Assembly (NCBI GenBank): GCA_001599815.1
Contig: BCIA01000001.1
Coordinates: forward strand, 7,314,641 to 7,378,640
Direction: 5' to 3'
Source: Furcasterigmium furcatum
Taxonomy: Eukaryota > Ascomycota > Sordariomycetes > Glomerellales > Plectosphaerellaceae
DNA length: 64,000 bases
The position numbers and the translations under genes are program-made. Below the pieces are notes generated by a model, which saw nothing but the letters and a program-made list of their open reading frames with translations, ran no database searches and was not told the DNA's origin. How positions within the stretch are numbered: the stretch's first letter is position 1; every line of letters begins with the position of its first letter. Below are positions 33,034 to 45,066 of the stretch, piece after piece.

Positions 33034-33637
33034 TCAAGCCGTCTCGAAGTCGCCGAAGGTGTTCTCGCCCGAGTACTGGATGTAGAGGAATCTGGATGCA
33101 GGGCAAATGTTAGCTTCCGGCCGCTGGCGTTTGGTTTGGAAGGGGGTCTGCAACGCACCCGTCTTCGTCCTTGTACTCCGTGTAGACGTTCTGCATCAAC
33201 GCAGCGGTCATGGGCATGACATCTTGGGTGTAGATGAAGATGGCCTTCTCGGGTGACAGCTTGATACGCTTGCGGATGACGTAGACGAACTGGCCCACGG
33301 TGAGATCGGCGGGGACAAGGTACTTCTTCTTGTCAATAGAAGCGATGTCGCTCTTGTCGTCCTTCTCGCAGATGACCTGTGATGACCCGTGGTTAGCATG
33401 TGATGGGTGTTGCTGTGTAGGGTGGGGGATGACGATCGCCGAGCAGGCAGACAAGCGAACGGCAGTTGGCGGGGATCGCGAGCCTTGCCCGGGCCCGTCC
33501 GGACGCTCTCGACAGTGCAGACAGGAGATGCTCGATTGTTAACTTACGGGGATGCGATCAGAGTACTTCTGTCGGATGCGCTCGGCCTCCGCCTTGCGCT
33601 TCTCGAAGGGGTGGTCGTCCTTGAACTTGGACCGCAT
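33034..33637 (-). CDS. ATG8: autophagy ubiquitin-like protein Atg8
   Basis: Three exons on minus: 33637-33548, 33376-33159 and 33091-33034, giving 121 aa. The sequence is that of canonical fungal Atg8: MRSKFKDDHPFEKRKAEAER at the start, YLVPADLTVGQFVYVIRKRI and IFIYTQDVMPMTAALM in the ubiquitin fold, and FLYIQYSGENTFGDFETA at the end. Atg4 is expected to cut after Gly116, removing DFETA and exposing the glycine for linkage to phosphatidylethanolamine. It works at the phagophore/autophagosome membrane. It is divergent from HEM13 over about 1.1 kb. Confidence 0.98.
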
Positions 33638-34748
33638 GATGACGGAGTGTTGTCGAGAGCTCGGCGGTGGGGTTTGGGTCGGTGAAGGAGATGCAGGAGC
33701 TACGCGGGAGGAATGCCTAGCTGTTTGCGGGATGAGGCGGTTTTGTAGTATTGTTGCAGGAAAGCTGTGAGATGACGAGGCGTTCGCTGGATGTGTAGAG
33801 GGGAGAGTTTGGTTTGAGATGTCACAGGGCGTAAATGCGATGGGGGGGCTTCTTGGGATAGCTGGCTGGGGTGGGTAAGGCTCCCGTCCCGTCCTTGTCT
33901 TGCGAATCTGCCTGGTCCAGGGAGGCGCTGCTGGTGGCAGCGGGCTGCTCCCAGGCAGTCACAACCTGTGTCACTTCGCCGCGGGGGCAAGGGAGCACCC
34001 GGTGACTAAGCTGCTCTAGTCCGCACTTGGACTGGTGCGGGGACATGCGGTGAATCACACTGGCGAGGCAGCTGACCCGGTGACAGTCAGCGGTGCTGCC
34101 TGTCAATGACTGGAAGCACGGGACCACGAGTGCTTGTTGACCAAGAACTTCCATGGAGTTCCGACAACGGAAGCTTAGGTTCTAAGGAGTTTCTAAGGAG
34201 TTTCCTCGCTGAGAGATGGCCGGATGGCCCGGCCACTGACTGCACCTGCCCGGGTGGTCAGTGACAGTCAGGCAGGTGCACTGTGTGCCCCCCTTTCGGC
34301 ACGGCTTCAAACACTGTTCCCTATCTTATCGCTTGTCGGCTGCTGACCGCCCCCGGCTTTGCCGCCCAGGCCGGCAGTGGGGTGATGTTGGGGTGGACCC
34401 CTGAAGACCATCACAAGAAGTCGGCCGATTCAACCCGATCCTCCGACGTCCAAGCAGGCCAGACCATCTGCAGGGGTGTCGCCCACTACCTGGAGCTCCC
34501 TCCTCCGATCCTTCGGACCATTCGATTCTTCCATGCCATTACGACTGTCCTGACTGGCCCATCCACGAACAGCACCCTCCAAGCGGTCGAGCCCGTTCTG
34601 TCTTGCCAGAAAGTGGTCTTATGTTCCCAGTGTAGGATCGTTCGATCATTCCAATTCTCTCCTTCTCCGTCAGGTTCTCTTTTTTCGGCTTGGCCATTCG
34701 CTCATTACCCTTTTGTTTCTTCGCTTCTTGTATTTATACCACCCGGCG
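33638..34748. promoter_or_regulatory. divergent promoter, ATG8 / HEM13
   Basis: A 1.1-kb spacer without a supported gene. It holds a tandem duplication of the 11-mer TTCTAAGGAGT near 34179-34202 and a T/C-rich stretch (34650-34740) directly before the HEM13 start. Confidence 0.5.
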
Positions 34749-36052
34749 ATGGCCTCCAGAGGGCACGGGCAGAAGCTGTTGGCGCAGCTGTCTGCCCGGC
34801 ATTCGAATCGTTTCCCCCTGCGACAAGGAGCTCGATTTGTTTCCTCCTCCTCGGCACCTCGATCGAGCGGGAACAAGTGGTCATACAACCCCAACTATAC
34901 TTTAATATCCGCCGTTGCCATTAGCCTTGCGGGGACTGTAGCTTACAAGATGGTATGCCGAGGTGGCCTCCCAATGCTCGCCCACAATGCGCCGCAGCCC
35001 TGCTAACTGACCTACGCGCTCTCCAGGCTGTCCCTGATCCCATCCTCCTCGATACCCCTACCCTCGCCGAGCGCGATGCCCAGACCAAGCGCGAGGATGG
35101 CGTCACCATGGACGCCCCGATGCGCCTGCGTATGGAGAAGTTCATCAAGGAACAGCAATTGGCCATTGTCAAGGAGCTCGAGAGGGTAGACGGCACCAAG
35201 TTCCGTCGCGATGAATGGAAGAGGGCGGAGGGCGGAGGCGGCATCACATGCGTGCTGCAGGACGGCAAGGTCTTCGAGAAGGCCGGCGTCGGTGTCAGCG
35301 TCGTCTACGGCACGCTGCCCAGGCCCGCCATCGCGAAGATGCGCGCCAACCACAAGAACATGAACCTCGACGACAACGTCAACTCCCTGCCCTTCTTCGC
35401 GACGGGCCTCAGCATGGTTCTCCATCCCAAGAACCCCATGGCACCGACAGTCCACCTGAACTACCGATACTTCGAGACATCCAACCCCGACGGCACCTCG
35501 CAGGCCTGGTGGTTCGGCGGCGGTAGCGATCTGACACCCTCCTACCTCTTCGACGAGGACGCCGTCCACTTCCACAAGACAATGAAGGAGGCCTGCGATG
35601 CACATGACAAGGGCTACTACCCGCGCTTCAAGAAGTGGTGTGACGAGTACTTCTACAACAAGCATAGGGGCGAGTGCCGTGGCATCGGCGGTATCTTCTT
35701 CGACGACCTCGACCAGTCAGAAAAGGACAAGGAGAACACCTTTGCGTTCATCCAGGACTGTCTGAAGGCCTTCCTGCCCTCGTACATCCCCATCATCGAG
35801 CGCCGCAAGGACATGCCCTTCACCGAGGCGGAGAAGGAGTGGCAGCAGATCCGCCGCGGCAAGTACGTCGAGTTCAACCTCGTGCACGACCGCGGAACCG
35901 CCTTTGGACTCAACACGCCCGGCTCGCGCGTGGAGAGCATCCTCATGAGCCTGCCCCTGACAGCGTCGTGGAAGTACATGCACGAGCCCGAGCCCAAGAG
36001 CAGGGAGCAGCGGCTGGTCGATGTGCTCAGGGCACCCATAGAATGGGTGTAA
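34749..36052 (+). CDS. HEM13: coproporphyrinogen III oxidase
   Basis: Exons 34749-34952 and 35027-36052, giving 409 aa. The oxygen-dependent enzyme is unmistakable: VVYGTLPRPAIAKM-like N-terminal core, HLNYRYFET, AWWFGGGSDLTPSYLF, KKWCDEYFYNKHRGE, GIGGIFFDDLD, and YVEFNLVHDRGTAFGLNT near the end. It converts coproporphyrinogen III to protoporphyrinogen IX in haem synthesis. Residues 1-68 (first exon) are Arg/Ser-rich without acids and contain a hydrophobic stretch LISAVAISLAGTVAY. This is a bipartite presequence suggesting the mitochondrial intermembrane space, unlike the cytosolic budding-yeast enzyme. The intron separates this presequence from the catalytic domain exactly. Confidence 0.97.
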
Positions 36053-36578
36053 GACCTGATTGTAAATCAATGTAGAAAAGCCAGGTGGCACTTCCAAAAT
36101 GTAGACTTGTAGTAGTTAATCTGGATTCACATTTATTGGCTCGATGCAGGTTGCAAAGCTTGGTTGACTGCATCATTACATGGGCGAAAAGCGTCGAGAC
36201 TCCAATGCCAGGCTCCTCACCTTCCAAGTTAATTAGAAAGAAGAATATATATTAAAAGAGTGTCAAAAAGAGGAACCGTGAGGATCTAGATGTCAACTGT
36301 GGGAGACTGTTGGTGGTGAAGCAGGGAATACTTCGTCGCTGACCTAAGTAAGCTGAGGTGCCCAACTTGGAAGACGAACCTCTCACTCACACACTCACAG
36401 TTGGCCTCGCTCAGTGTGTGTCGTCTCCCACGAATTCAGACCGCGAAACAAGCATCTAATTACAAACAATGGGACTTCGACAATCATCTTGAGCCACCTG
36501 GACAAGACCATTTGCGAAAATCGAGCCAATGTGGCACCAACCGGACTTGCCCATGACGATGTGAGCAAGAACATCGCC
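36053..36578. other. intergenic, no gene seen
   Basis: A 526-bp tandem spacer: HEM13 3' region and promoter of the SWIM-finger gene. Confidence 0.5.
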
Positions 36579-37331
36579 ATGGCATCAATACCAGCAATAC
36601 CGACGTCGCGGGAGGTCCTTACCTCACTGATCGACTCAATCACGCAAACGAGGCCTCATCCAGCCGCTTCAGACAATGTCCGAACCGCCCAGGGCCGCCC
36701 ATTCTCACAGCTGCCACCGTCCACTCGTCCTCTACTTACAACTCTTCACGTCTTGTTCCCGACTCTCCTGCTTCCCGCTCTCGATCTCTTGGACCGATCA
36801 CTCGTCACAAAAGTGGTAGATGAGGCCACGACAGCGACGACGACCACCACGCTACCTTGTCCGGCCTCGCAAGAGTCGGCGACCGACGACATTGGCGAAT
36901 CATCCAAAGACTCGGCGGGTATAACACAAGCGTCCTTCTATCTTGTTCGATCGGCCGCGTCCACTTCACGGAGAACGTTCAACGCATTTGCAAATTCAAC
37001 GCCCTATATCGTCCGCCTCGCCGCATGGAGCTGCTCCTGCGCCAACTTCGCGTTCGACGCGTACCCGGCAGCAACGGACGATGGCGGGCTGGAGATTCTG
37101 CAGGCCGGGGTAGGGGGGCTGGACTCTGTCGGATACCAGGAGGACAAGCGTGTGTGGGAGTTCGGAGGGCTGGGTTTCGACGGCCGTGAGCCAAGAGGCG
37201 GAGGGGTGCCCTGCTGCAAGCATTTGCTGGCATGTCTCTTAGCTGATAGATGGCATGGTGTGCTTGGGCGTTGCGTGGTCGAGAAGCGGGCCAGCAAAGA
37301 GGAGATGGCAGGGCTCATTTCTAATACATAA
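36579..37331 (+). CDS. SWS1: SWIM-type zinc finger protein, SWS1/Shu2-like, 250 aa
   Basis: A single exon. The open frame reaches further upstream, but the ATG at 36579 has the best context (GCCATGG) and begins the conserved part. The zinc-binding SWIM pattern is CSC at 152-154 followed by CKH at 213-215, with hydrophobic helices before it (LLTTLHVLFPTLLLPALDLL). This order matches Sws1/Shu2, a subunit of the Shu complex that assists Rad51 in homologous recombination. The sequence is fast-evolving, so the assignment rests mainly on the SWIM spacing, size and the LLxTLHxLFP-type region. Confidence 0.72.
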   Translation: MASIPAIPTSREVLTSLIDSITQTRPHPAASDNVRTAQGRPFSQLPPSTRPLLTTLHVLFPTLLLPALDLLDRSLVTKVVDEATTATTTTTLPCPASQESATDDIGESSKDSAGITQASFYLVRSAASTSRRTFNAFANSTPYIVRLAAWSCSCANFAFDAYPAATDDGGLEILQAGVGGLDSVGYQEDKRVWEFGGLGFDGREPRGGGVPCCKHLLACLLADRWHGVLGRCVVEKRASKEEMAGLISNT

Positions 37332-37695
37332 CGGACATGACATTCAGACAGTCCGGCTTCTGCACTGGTTGCAACATCACGAGGGGAGGAGGTCCTGGCT
37401 TCAAGGACGTGCCGTAGTATTGGCATCCTCGACTATGCTATCAGTTGTACAATACCCGCGCTGCGTTGCCCAATGCAGGCCGGAATGTCCCCCGTCTTAT
37501 CGCCTCCCGGATCTAACACTGAATCCATACCGGACGCCGTAAGACCAGTGTGTGACCGTAATGTAGCAATCGGGATCCGAACCCGAACCCCGCCGCAGGT
37601 TCGTCGCCCAGCGCGCCGCCTTTGTTCGAATGCTCTGACAACGTCGGTGGGTGGGTGCCGAAGCTCGTTCTCACTCGAGTCTCTCATTGAGAACG
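37332..37695. other. convergent 3' spacer
   Basis: 364 bp between the SWIM-finger gene and RPN8. A B-box-like GGTTCGGATCC at about 37570-37585 (minus) looks tRNA-like but no acceptor stem or anticodon arm can be built around it. Confidence 0.5.
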
Positions 37696-38863
37696 TCACT
37701 TCTTCTTCTCCTTCGACTCCTTGTCCTTCTCGGCAGATCCCTCCTTGTTCTCGCCGTTGACACCGTTGGCGGCGCCGTCCTTCTTCTCGTCCTTGCCGTT
37801 TACCGCCTCATCCTTCTTCGCCTCCTTCTCCTCCTGCTGCTGGCGGTTCTGGATCTTGTTCTCGATGAGATCGTGGAAGGCCGTTATAGCGCGGATCAAG
37901 CTGCTCAGGTAGATGGCCATGAGCTGATCGTTGGTCTTGATGCTCATGGCGTGAGCGAGGTCACTGCCGGCAGGCTTGGCAGTGCCGCCCTCGGCGTTGG
38001 CCTTGGGCGTTGATAGGTTGGGCAGCAGGTTGAAGACGTCTTGCAGGTTGCCGAGGATGGCATGGTTGACGGGAAGCTCGCCATCGAGAACCTTCTGGAG
38101 GTAGGCGCCGATGTCGCGAAGGCGCAGGTGCAGGCCCTGCAGGGACTGAAGCTGGTTTGTTATCCGGGTAGACAGGGTGCCGACGGCGACGTCGCGGATA
38201 TCTCGGAGGAGGTGCTCGACACCGATCTCTTCGGCCTCTTCTGCTTCGATGACGGAGGGGGTGTGGACGAAGGTCCTGGATGTGGTGGTTCCGTCCTAGA
38301 CGATGGATCAGTTCTGATTCGCAGAATGTAATGCCCAGGGCCACTCACGTCCTTGATCTCTTCTACGGCAAAGTATGCATCCGTAGGGACGCCCGACTCC
38401 TTCGGTTGCACGTCGACAATGACGAGCAGGGGGTTTGGTGTGTAGCGCTTGAAGAGCTCGTTGATCTCGAGGTCCGAGGCACGCAGCTTGGGACCGGAGT
38501 GGTACCAGCCAATCAACTTCTCCCGCGCGTTGACCTTCTTGAACATATCATTCATTCCCTCGACGTAGTTGTGGTCCAAAAACCAGACAGAGGGGTCCTT
38601 CTCGTCCTCCTCGAAGGGCACTGGCGATGCGTTAGCCCAGGGCTGACACGCCCGACCTGCTGGGATCGTAACACACCTGCGAAGCTGTTGGACACGCGGA
38701 CATTCTTTCCGTCGTTTGATCCGAGGAGGACGCCGACTACTCTCCTCTTGGAGCCTTTGAAGACGGTTCTGTTGTAGTGGTCGACCGCGGAGAGCAGGAC
38801 GAGGGGAGCGACGGTGACGTTCCGAGTCACGAGGGACAGCGTTTCTGCTGTAGTGGCCGGCAT
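37696..38863 (-). CDS. RPN8: 26S proteasome regulatory subunit Rpn8 (MPN domain)
   Basis: Three exons on minus: 38863-38677, 38620-38349 and 38295-37696, giving 352 aa. The MPN domain shows VTVAPLVLLSAVDHYNR, RVVGVLLG and LIGWYHSGPKLRASDLEIN. The JAMM zinc ligands of Rpn11 are not all present, as expected for the non-catalytic partner. The C-terminal helices (LQSLQGLHLRLRDIGAYL, LVxNKIQNRQQQ-like) precede a long Lys/Glu-rich tail ending KESKEKKK. It is part of the proteasome lid. Confidence 0.96.
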
Positions 38864-39768
38864 GGTCGGCTCGATTGCTTCTGCGGATGTCGTGGATATA
38901 TTCGGGTGTCGGTTGGTTCTACCGCAAGGCTGAAGTCCAGAGGCTGCGATGGCTGTGGGTGGTTTGTGGTGTTGTCGTAACTTCTGATGCTGCCTTTGCG
39001 ACCAGCTCCAGGTACGTACCTACCCTGCCTGCCTTACCTTAGCTTCCCATTGGGTCTAGCGTATTTTGCTCCAGGAACCCGCGAAATCACATGGAGATAA
39101 GATAACATGCTGACATAAGCATATTCCAAATTTTCAATTTTCTTGTATTTTGATGTCCTCGAACATCTATCCTGGTAGAAGGCTCGAAGCCGGCGAGAGG
39201 GCGCGGAATCAGGTCCCCTGATGAGGCCTCGAGCGTGAAGAGTTGCGGAAATTGATGACCTCACCGAGGACTTATCCGTCTTGCCGGGGGCATTTCCTTG
39301 CCTGTCCGAACCTCGGCGCAGGGGACATGGGGGGCGCGACACAGCGCGCCAATAGCGGCCTCGGCGCTGTAACGGAACGAGTGACGGCGGAAATACGGAG
39401 GCATTTCTAGCACCCTGCTTCTTACTACCAGAAAAGGAACAACCGAGCAAGGTCCATCCGCTCCACATATTTGCCCCAGAGCTCTCTTTTCAGCCAATCA
39501 TCCTGCCTTTTTGCCGTTCCTCAGTCAAGATCCCCGTCGGCCGGCTTGGTCTTTGCGCTCGCTCCCAGACAAGCTCCGGCTCTTTTGACAACTTGTTGAA
39601 CCTCTTCGCCTGGTTTCGCTACCTCGCTCCCCGAGTATTTTCCCCCATACCCGACAAGCTCCACGACAACCACTCCCCTCGACTCTTCCTCTCCCTCTCC
39701 CCTCCGTCCTCGACTCCCGTGTCCCCTGCATCGGTCCGGTCCTTCGCACACCTAAAAATACTGCAACA
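38864..39768. promoter_or_regulatory. divergent promoter, RPN8 / ADK1
   Basis: A 905-bp spacer between divergent genes; the stretch just before ADK1 (39580-39760) is strongly pyrimidine-rich. No gene recognised. Confidence 0.5.
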
Positions 39769-40792
39769 ATGGGTCTTATTGAGGATGAAGTCAAGCGGTT
39801 GACCGGCGTGGTCGAGGGCCTCGAGTCGCGAATTAAGCAGCTGGAGCAGAAGTCCTTCGGCAGCTCGAGCAAGAGTGCTGAGGAGGTTCGCATGATCCTC
39901 ATCGGCCCCCCTGGTGCTGGTATGTCTACTCAATTGCCTCCTGTTGTTTTCAGCCTTCACCGCGGCCCGAGGCTAATTTACTCTCTGCTACGCAGGCAAG
40001 GGCACCCAGGCCCCCAAGATCAAGGAGAAGTTCTCCTGCTGCCACCTGGTATGTCAATTGACCACTCAGTCCTCATGGGGGCGCTGCAGACAGTCCGGGG
40101 ACGTTGCTAACGGTTGTTGCGCAGGCCACCGGTGACATGCTGCGATCGCAGGTTGCGAAGAAGACTCCCCTCGGCCGCGAGGCCAAGAAGATCATGGACC
40201 AGGGTGGTCTCGTCAGCGATGAGATTGTCATTGGCATGATCAAGGAGGAGCTCGACAACAATAAGGAGTGCAAGGGAGGGTATGTGCTCCCAAACTTGCC
40301 CATGGCCTACCGGCGCGCGGCTGACTTTTGCCCAGGTTCATCCTCGATGGCTTCCCCCGCACCGTCGTGCAGGCCGAGCGCCTCGACGCGATGCTCACGG
40401 AGCGCAACAAGAAGCTCCAGCACGCCGTCGAGCTGCAGATCGACGACTCCCTGCTGGTCGCCCGTATCACCGGCCGTCTGATCCACCCTGCCTCCGGCCG
40501 CAGCTACCACAGCACCTTTAACCCCCCTAAGGACTACATGAAGGATGACGTGACGGGCGAGCCTCTTATTCAGCGCAGCGACGACAACGCCGATGCTCTG
40601 AAGAAGCGCCTTGCCACGTATCACTCCCAGACGTCCCCCGTGGTTAGCTACTACCAGAAGACCGGCATCTGGAAGGGCATCGATGCCTCCCAGCAGCCTG
40701 GCCAGGTATGGAAGCACATGCTGGAGATCTTCGAGACCCAGCGCAAGGGTGGCCACTCTGGCATCCTGAACCGTCTTGCTGGCTCAAACTAG
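39769..40792 (+). CDS. ADK1: adenylate kinase
   Basis: Four exons: 39769-39919, 39996-40048, 40125-40279 and 40336-40792, giving 271 aa. The P-loop GPPGAGKGTQ (46-55) is split by the first intron. LATGDMLR, FILDGFPRT, the long LID (GRLIHPASGRSYHSTFNPPK with DDVTGEPLIQRSDD) and the closing YYQKTGIW identify a long-LID AMP kinase of the cytosol/intermembrane space. It interconverts 2 ADP with ATP and AMP. About 35 N-terminal residues precede the usual start and form an amphipathic helix, common in filamentous fungi. Confidence 0.97.
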
Positions 40793-41585
40793 AAGCGCAA
40801 CAGGCATGACGTGGCAGGTGTCAATGAAGGAACTTGTCTTCCTTCGTCTAGAGACACTGCCTAGAGGCGGATTCTGGTGCGGGTTATTGTCGTGTGGACA
40901 GCGGCGTTTGTGGTTCCCGAAGTGCGAATCAGTAGGTCGCAACCACGAAGGGGCAGGGGCAGGTAATAGGGAGTCAACAACGCTTCTTTGAGTACCAGGA
41001 CCGGCTCTCACATGTCAGAGAGGGAGGAAAAGCCGATGTATCGATTAGACGAGCCTCCAACATCACGCCTTGTATGTATCAATGTCTCACTACAGCCAAA
41101 CGGACTTGGACCGACAGTTGTTATCGCTGGCTGCGCGGTTGTGCCAAGCGTGACCAAGTCTGTGCTGCCCATAAAGCACCCGGCAGACCGCTCTGTGTCG
41201 ATGCTGCTAGGGCCAATGCACGACCAAGCCCATGTGATACCAGCAACGGCGGCTGCTTACACTGCTTGACTGCATGTGATGTCGGTGAGAAGCACACCGA
41301 GCCGGCGCACGGGCCACCTGCCGTTGCCTGGTACCTGAAAGATAAGTGGAGATCGAAGCATGGGCAACAGCTCCAACTGGAACTTTACTTTGCTACTTGA
41401 TGCGGGAGCTTCAAATTTCCATCTCGACTTCAACTCCTCCTAGCGTGACCACCTCCCAACCTTTCGACACAGCGCTCCGACTCTCCCCCTTCCCTGCCCG
41501 AATTTGGTCCTCGGCGCAAATATTCGACGCGTCTGTCGCGTCAATCCCGACGTCCAGGCCCGATTCAAGCAACCAGTCGCCCAAC
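40793..41585. other. intergenic and 5' leader of NIC96
   Basis: 793 bp. The NIC96 frame is open back to 41346, but that part is not FG-like and the ATG at 41586 starts the conserved protein. No other gene. Confidence 0.5.
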
Positions 41586-44500
41586 ATGTTCGGCGCCTCC
41601 CAGAACACCGGAAACACTGGCGGCGGTCTCTTCGGAAGCACGGCCGGCAGTAGCATACTCGGGGGCCAGCAGAATCAAAACCAGCAGCAAACGGGCGGAG
41701 GTCTCTTTGGCGGGCTGGGTCAGGCGAAACCCCAGACTGGTGGTCTCTTCGGGGCCTCTGCGACTCAACCCCAGCAACAGGCGCCTTCGACCGGCGGTGG
41801 TCTGTTCGGACAACAGAACCAGACACAGGGACAGAACCAGCCACAGCAGGCCAAGTCTGGGTTTTTCTCGGGACTAGGCGGCGGTGCCGCTCAGCCGCAA
41901 ACGCAGCCCGCTGCCACGGGAGGCTTGTTTAGCGGCCAACAACAGCAGCAACAACAACAGCAACCGCAAGCATCCTCCGGCCTCGGTCTCTTCGGCAGAC
42001 CAGCGGCGACGCAACCCCAGCAGAACGCCTCGGTTTTTGGAGGAGCTCCGGCTGCGGGCGGCAGCCTTTTTGGCGGAGCACAGCAGCAACCGCAGCAACA
42101 ACAACAACAGCAGCAGCAAGGACAGCCTCAGGCGCAACCATCCCAACCGTCAGGCGCATACTTCGACAGCCTCTTTGCCAAGTCTCAGAAGGAGAGTCGG
42201 GATGGATCGATAGAGGACCTTCCCAGCCTGCAGCTTGGGCTGGGCGATCTCCGCCAGCGGCTCAGGAAACTTGGTGCGAAGCCTCACGACAAGCCCCTTG
42301 ATGGCCGCGCCCACTATCTCCTTGCCGGGTCGGGCGTTGATCCCACCACGGCTGCCAGGGACCTCGGCTCCCTGGACCTGCAAACGGGCAGAGTAGAGAA
42401 GCCCCCCGGATACACACCCAGCGAAATCGACGTCGAGACATATCTCGCAAACCTGCAGTCCAAGACGACCCTGACCATGATTGCCGATGGCCTGGAAAGA
42501 TCTGCGAGAGACTTCGACAGCTTCCTGGAGGATAACGTGACACAGGAATGGGAGGCCCAGCGAAGGCGCATCTACGAGCACTTTGGTATCAAGCCTCAGG
42601 AGGACTCTTTGGGAGGCAACGCCCCCAACAGGGAGTCCCAAGCCGGCTTCGGACGGTCCCGACGCAGCAAACCTCAGCAGGGCGGTGCGAAATCTGGCAG
42701 GCAAAGCGTCTTCGGCAAGTCCAACCTGCAGCGTTCTGTCATTGGCACTCCCAGCAAGATCGGCACGCACCAGTCCGAGTTCTCGGATGTTGAGAGGTCT
42801 ACCGACACCAAGACTTCCTTCTCTGCAGGACACGGCCACGGCGACAGGACGCTGCGAGAGAAGCAGACCAAGCTGGCGGAGAAGATTCGCAACCTCAACG
42901 CGGCCCGTCTCATCTCCCATCCTTATCCAATCCTCACCGAGCTCTCCGACGTGCAAAAGACCTCGCTTGAGCCTCACGCGCCCCATCTCGTTGAAGCCTA
43001 TCACGCGGTTCGGCAGATTGTGGGAGAGGATCCCACCGCAGACACCACGATCAACGGAGCGACGGCGAAGGAACGTCAGTTTGCCCAGCTGTACCTGGAT
43101 GATTCCTCAACCTCTGCCAACGCCATTGCCATGCGAAAGAAGCTTCTTGGTGGCGCCAACTCCTTCCTGGAAAACCAATTCCTGCGGGAGATGGAGACTC
43201 TCATCTCCAAGTTTCCCCACGAGGCCAACTTGGGAGGCCGTCCAGACATTGTCAGCAAGGTCAAGGCATACATTCGACTGCGAGCTGCGCGAAAGGACTT
43301 GGTCCCGGACAACACGGAGCTGCAGCTGATCAAGGGAGAGTATGTCTGGGCCATCGTCTTCTATCTGCTCCGCTCCGGCCACGTCGACGACGCCGCCAGA
43401 TATGTCAACGACCAGGCTCCACAGCTCCGCACGTTCGACCGCACATTCCAAGCGTACCTGAACAGCTATGCCGCCAGTGACGACAAGCGCTTGCCGAGAA
43501 AGTACCAGGAAAGGTGCAGTTCTGAGTACACCCAGCGCGTCAGGAATGCACCAGAGAACTCGATCGACCCCTTCCGTATGGCTTGCTACAAGATCGTTGG
43601 TCGCTGCGACTTGAACAACCGCAACCTCGACGGTTTGAACACAGACATTAACGACTGGATCTGGCTTCAGTTCAACCTGGCGAGGGAGGGTGACAGATCT
43701 GTCGAGCAGGCCAGCGAGGCCTACGGCTTGGCAGAGGTGCAGCTCAGCATCAAGGAGATCGGAGCAAAGCACTTCCCGAAGGCAGCATCCGACGACAGCA
43801 GCGGCAGTTTTGGCATGTTCTTCTACCTCCAGATCCTGTCGGGCATGTTTGAAGACGCCATCGCCTACCTCTACCCCTTCTCGTACATCGACGCGGTCCA
43901 CTTTGCTATCGCTCTCGACTACTACGGTCTACTTCGACCTTCAGACCCCTTCACTGCTACCAACGATCTGCGCAGTCTCAACTCCAAGGATCTGGTCCAG
44001 ATCAACTTTGGTCGCATGCTCGGCTACTACACCAGGGACTTCAGGGCTGCCGACGTCGTCTCCGCCGTTGACTACCTGTCGCTGATTTGCCTGAACATGG
44101 ACTTGCCCGGCGAGGCAGGGCGACGCAACGCCAACCTCTGCTGGGAGGCTCTTCGCGAACTGGTCCTCGAGTCACGAGAGTACAGCAAACTTATCGGCGA
44201 CATTCGCCCTGACGGCCAGAGGATGCGCGGCATCATCGAGGAGCGCGGGCCGCTTATCGGTCTCAACGAAGAGAGCGACTTCATCAGCACGGTCACTGTC
44301 CAGGCTGCAAGCTTTGCCGAGGAGAACGGCCGCACAACTGATGCCGTCCTCCTGTACCACCTCGCCGGCGAGTACGACACTGTCGTTACGATCGTCAGCC
44401 GCTCGCTCAGCGAAGCCATCTCGCTCGACATCGGCCAGGATCCCCTCAAGCTCATGCCCATCAAGCCCCGGGTCGCTGGCCAGGAGGCCCAGCCGGGAAG

Positions 44501-45066
44501 CAGCCTCAGCCTTGCGTCCATCGACGACCCCGTCGAGCTCGCCCGGACCATGATGTCCATGTACGAGCGCGACGCCATGTTCCATCGCAAGATCCAGGAC
44601 AAGAACAAGGTCGCCTGCGGCGTGCTGCTCGGCATGAGCGGCATCAAGTCGCTCGTGGAGACGAACCAGTGGGCGCAGTGTCTGGATGTAAGTGTCTTCC
44701 GCCCCCAGGTGCCTCAGAAATATTCATGCTAATGCCATCCCCCAGAAAATCCGCTCCCTCGAAATCCTCCCCCTCGCGGCCAAGGGCGACCCGGCCATCA
44801 TCCGAGCCTATGCCGCCAAGTTCCCCGGCCTGTCTCAGCCCGTCTCCATCAACGTGCCCAACCTGCTCATGTGGACGATCATCGCCTGCACGCGACAGCG
44901 CGAGTCGCTTTCCACCGGCGCGTTCTCTGGAAACGAGGGCACTCGCCGCCTCATGATTGACCAGATGAAGCAGACCGTTCTGGACCTCACGACCTACACC
45001 TCGCAGCTGCGTTACAGGCTGCCGCCGATGCTGCACGAGGCGCTGGCAAGGGCTGCGGCGGAGTAG
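41586..45066 (+). CDS. NIC96: nucleoporin Nic96 with N-terminal GLFG repeats, 1140 aa
   Basis: Exons 41586-44687 and 44746-45066. The first 190 residues or so are Gly/Gln-rich with five GLFG motifs plus VFGG and SLFGG variants and two poly-Gln runs. They are followed by a helical linker and the ACE1 alpha-solenoid of Nic96/Nup93: REKQTKLAEKIRNLNAARL, YVWAIVFYLLRSGHVDDAARY, FGMFFYLQILSGMFEDAIAYL, PFSYIDAVHFAIALDYYGLL, and ending LRYRLPPMLHEALARAAAE. Role: scaffold of the inner ring of the nuclear pore, anchoring the Nsp1 complex. The GLFG region would also contribute to the permeability barrier. Convergent with the JmjC gene. Confidence 0.95.
41936..42122 (+). repeat. CAR (Gln) repeat tracts in NIC96
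   Basis: Two runs of CAA/CAG codons, near 41937-41965 and 42083-42119, encode poly-Gln between GLFG motifs. They are likely length-variable between strains. Confidence 0.75.

Noticed and set aside
37565..37650. tRNA-like B-box (GGTTCGGATCC) on the minus strand
   Set aside because: The T-loop has G where A is expected, no complementary acceptor stem is found within 110 nt, and no D-arm or anticodon arm can be drawn.
41346..41585. Upstream extension of the NIC96 frame
   Set aside because: The 80 extra codons contain no FG-type sequence and precede a typical MFGAS start; taken as 5' leader.
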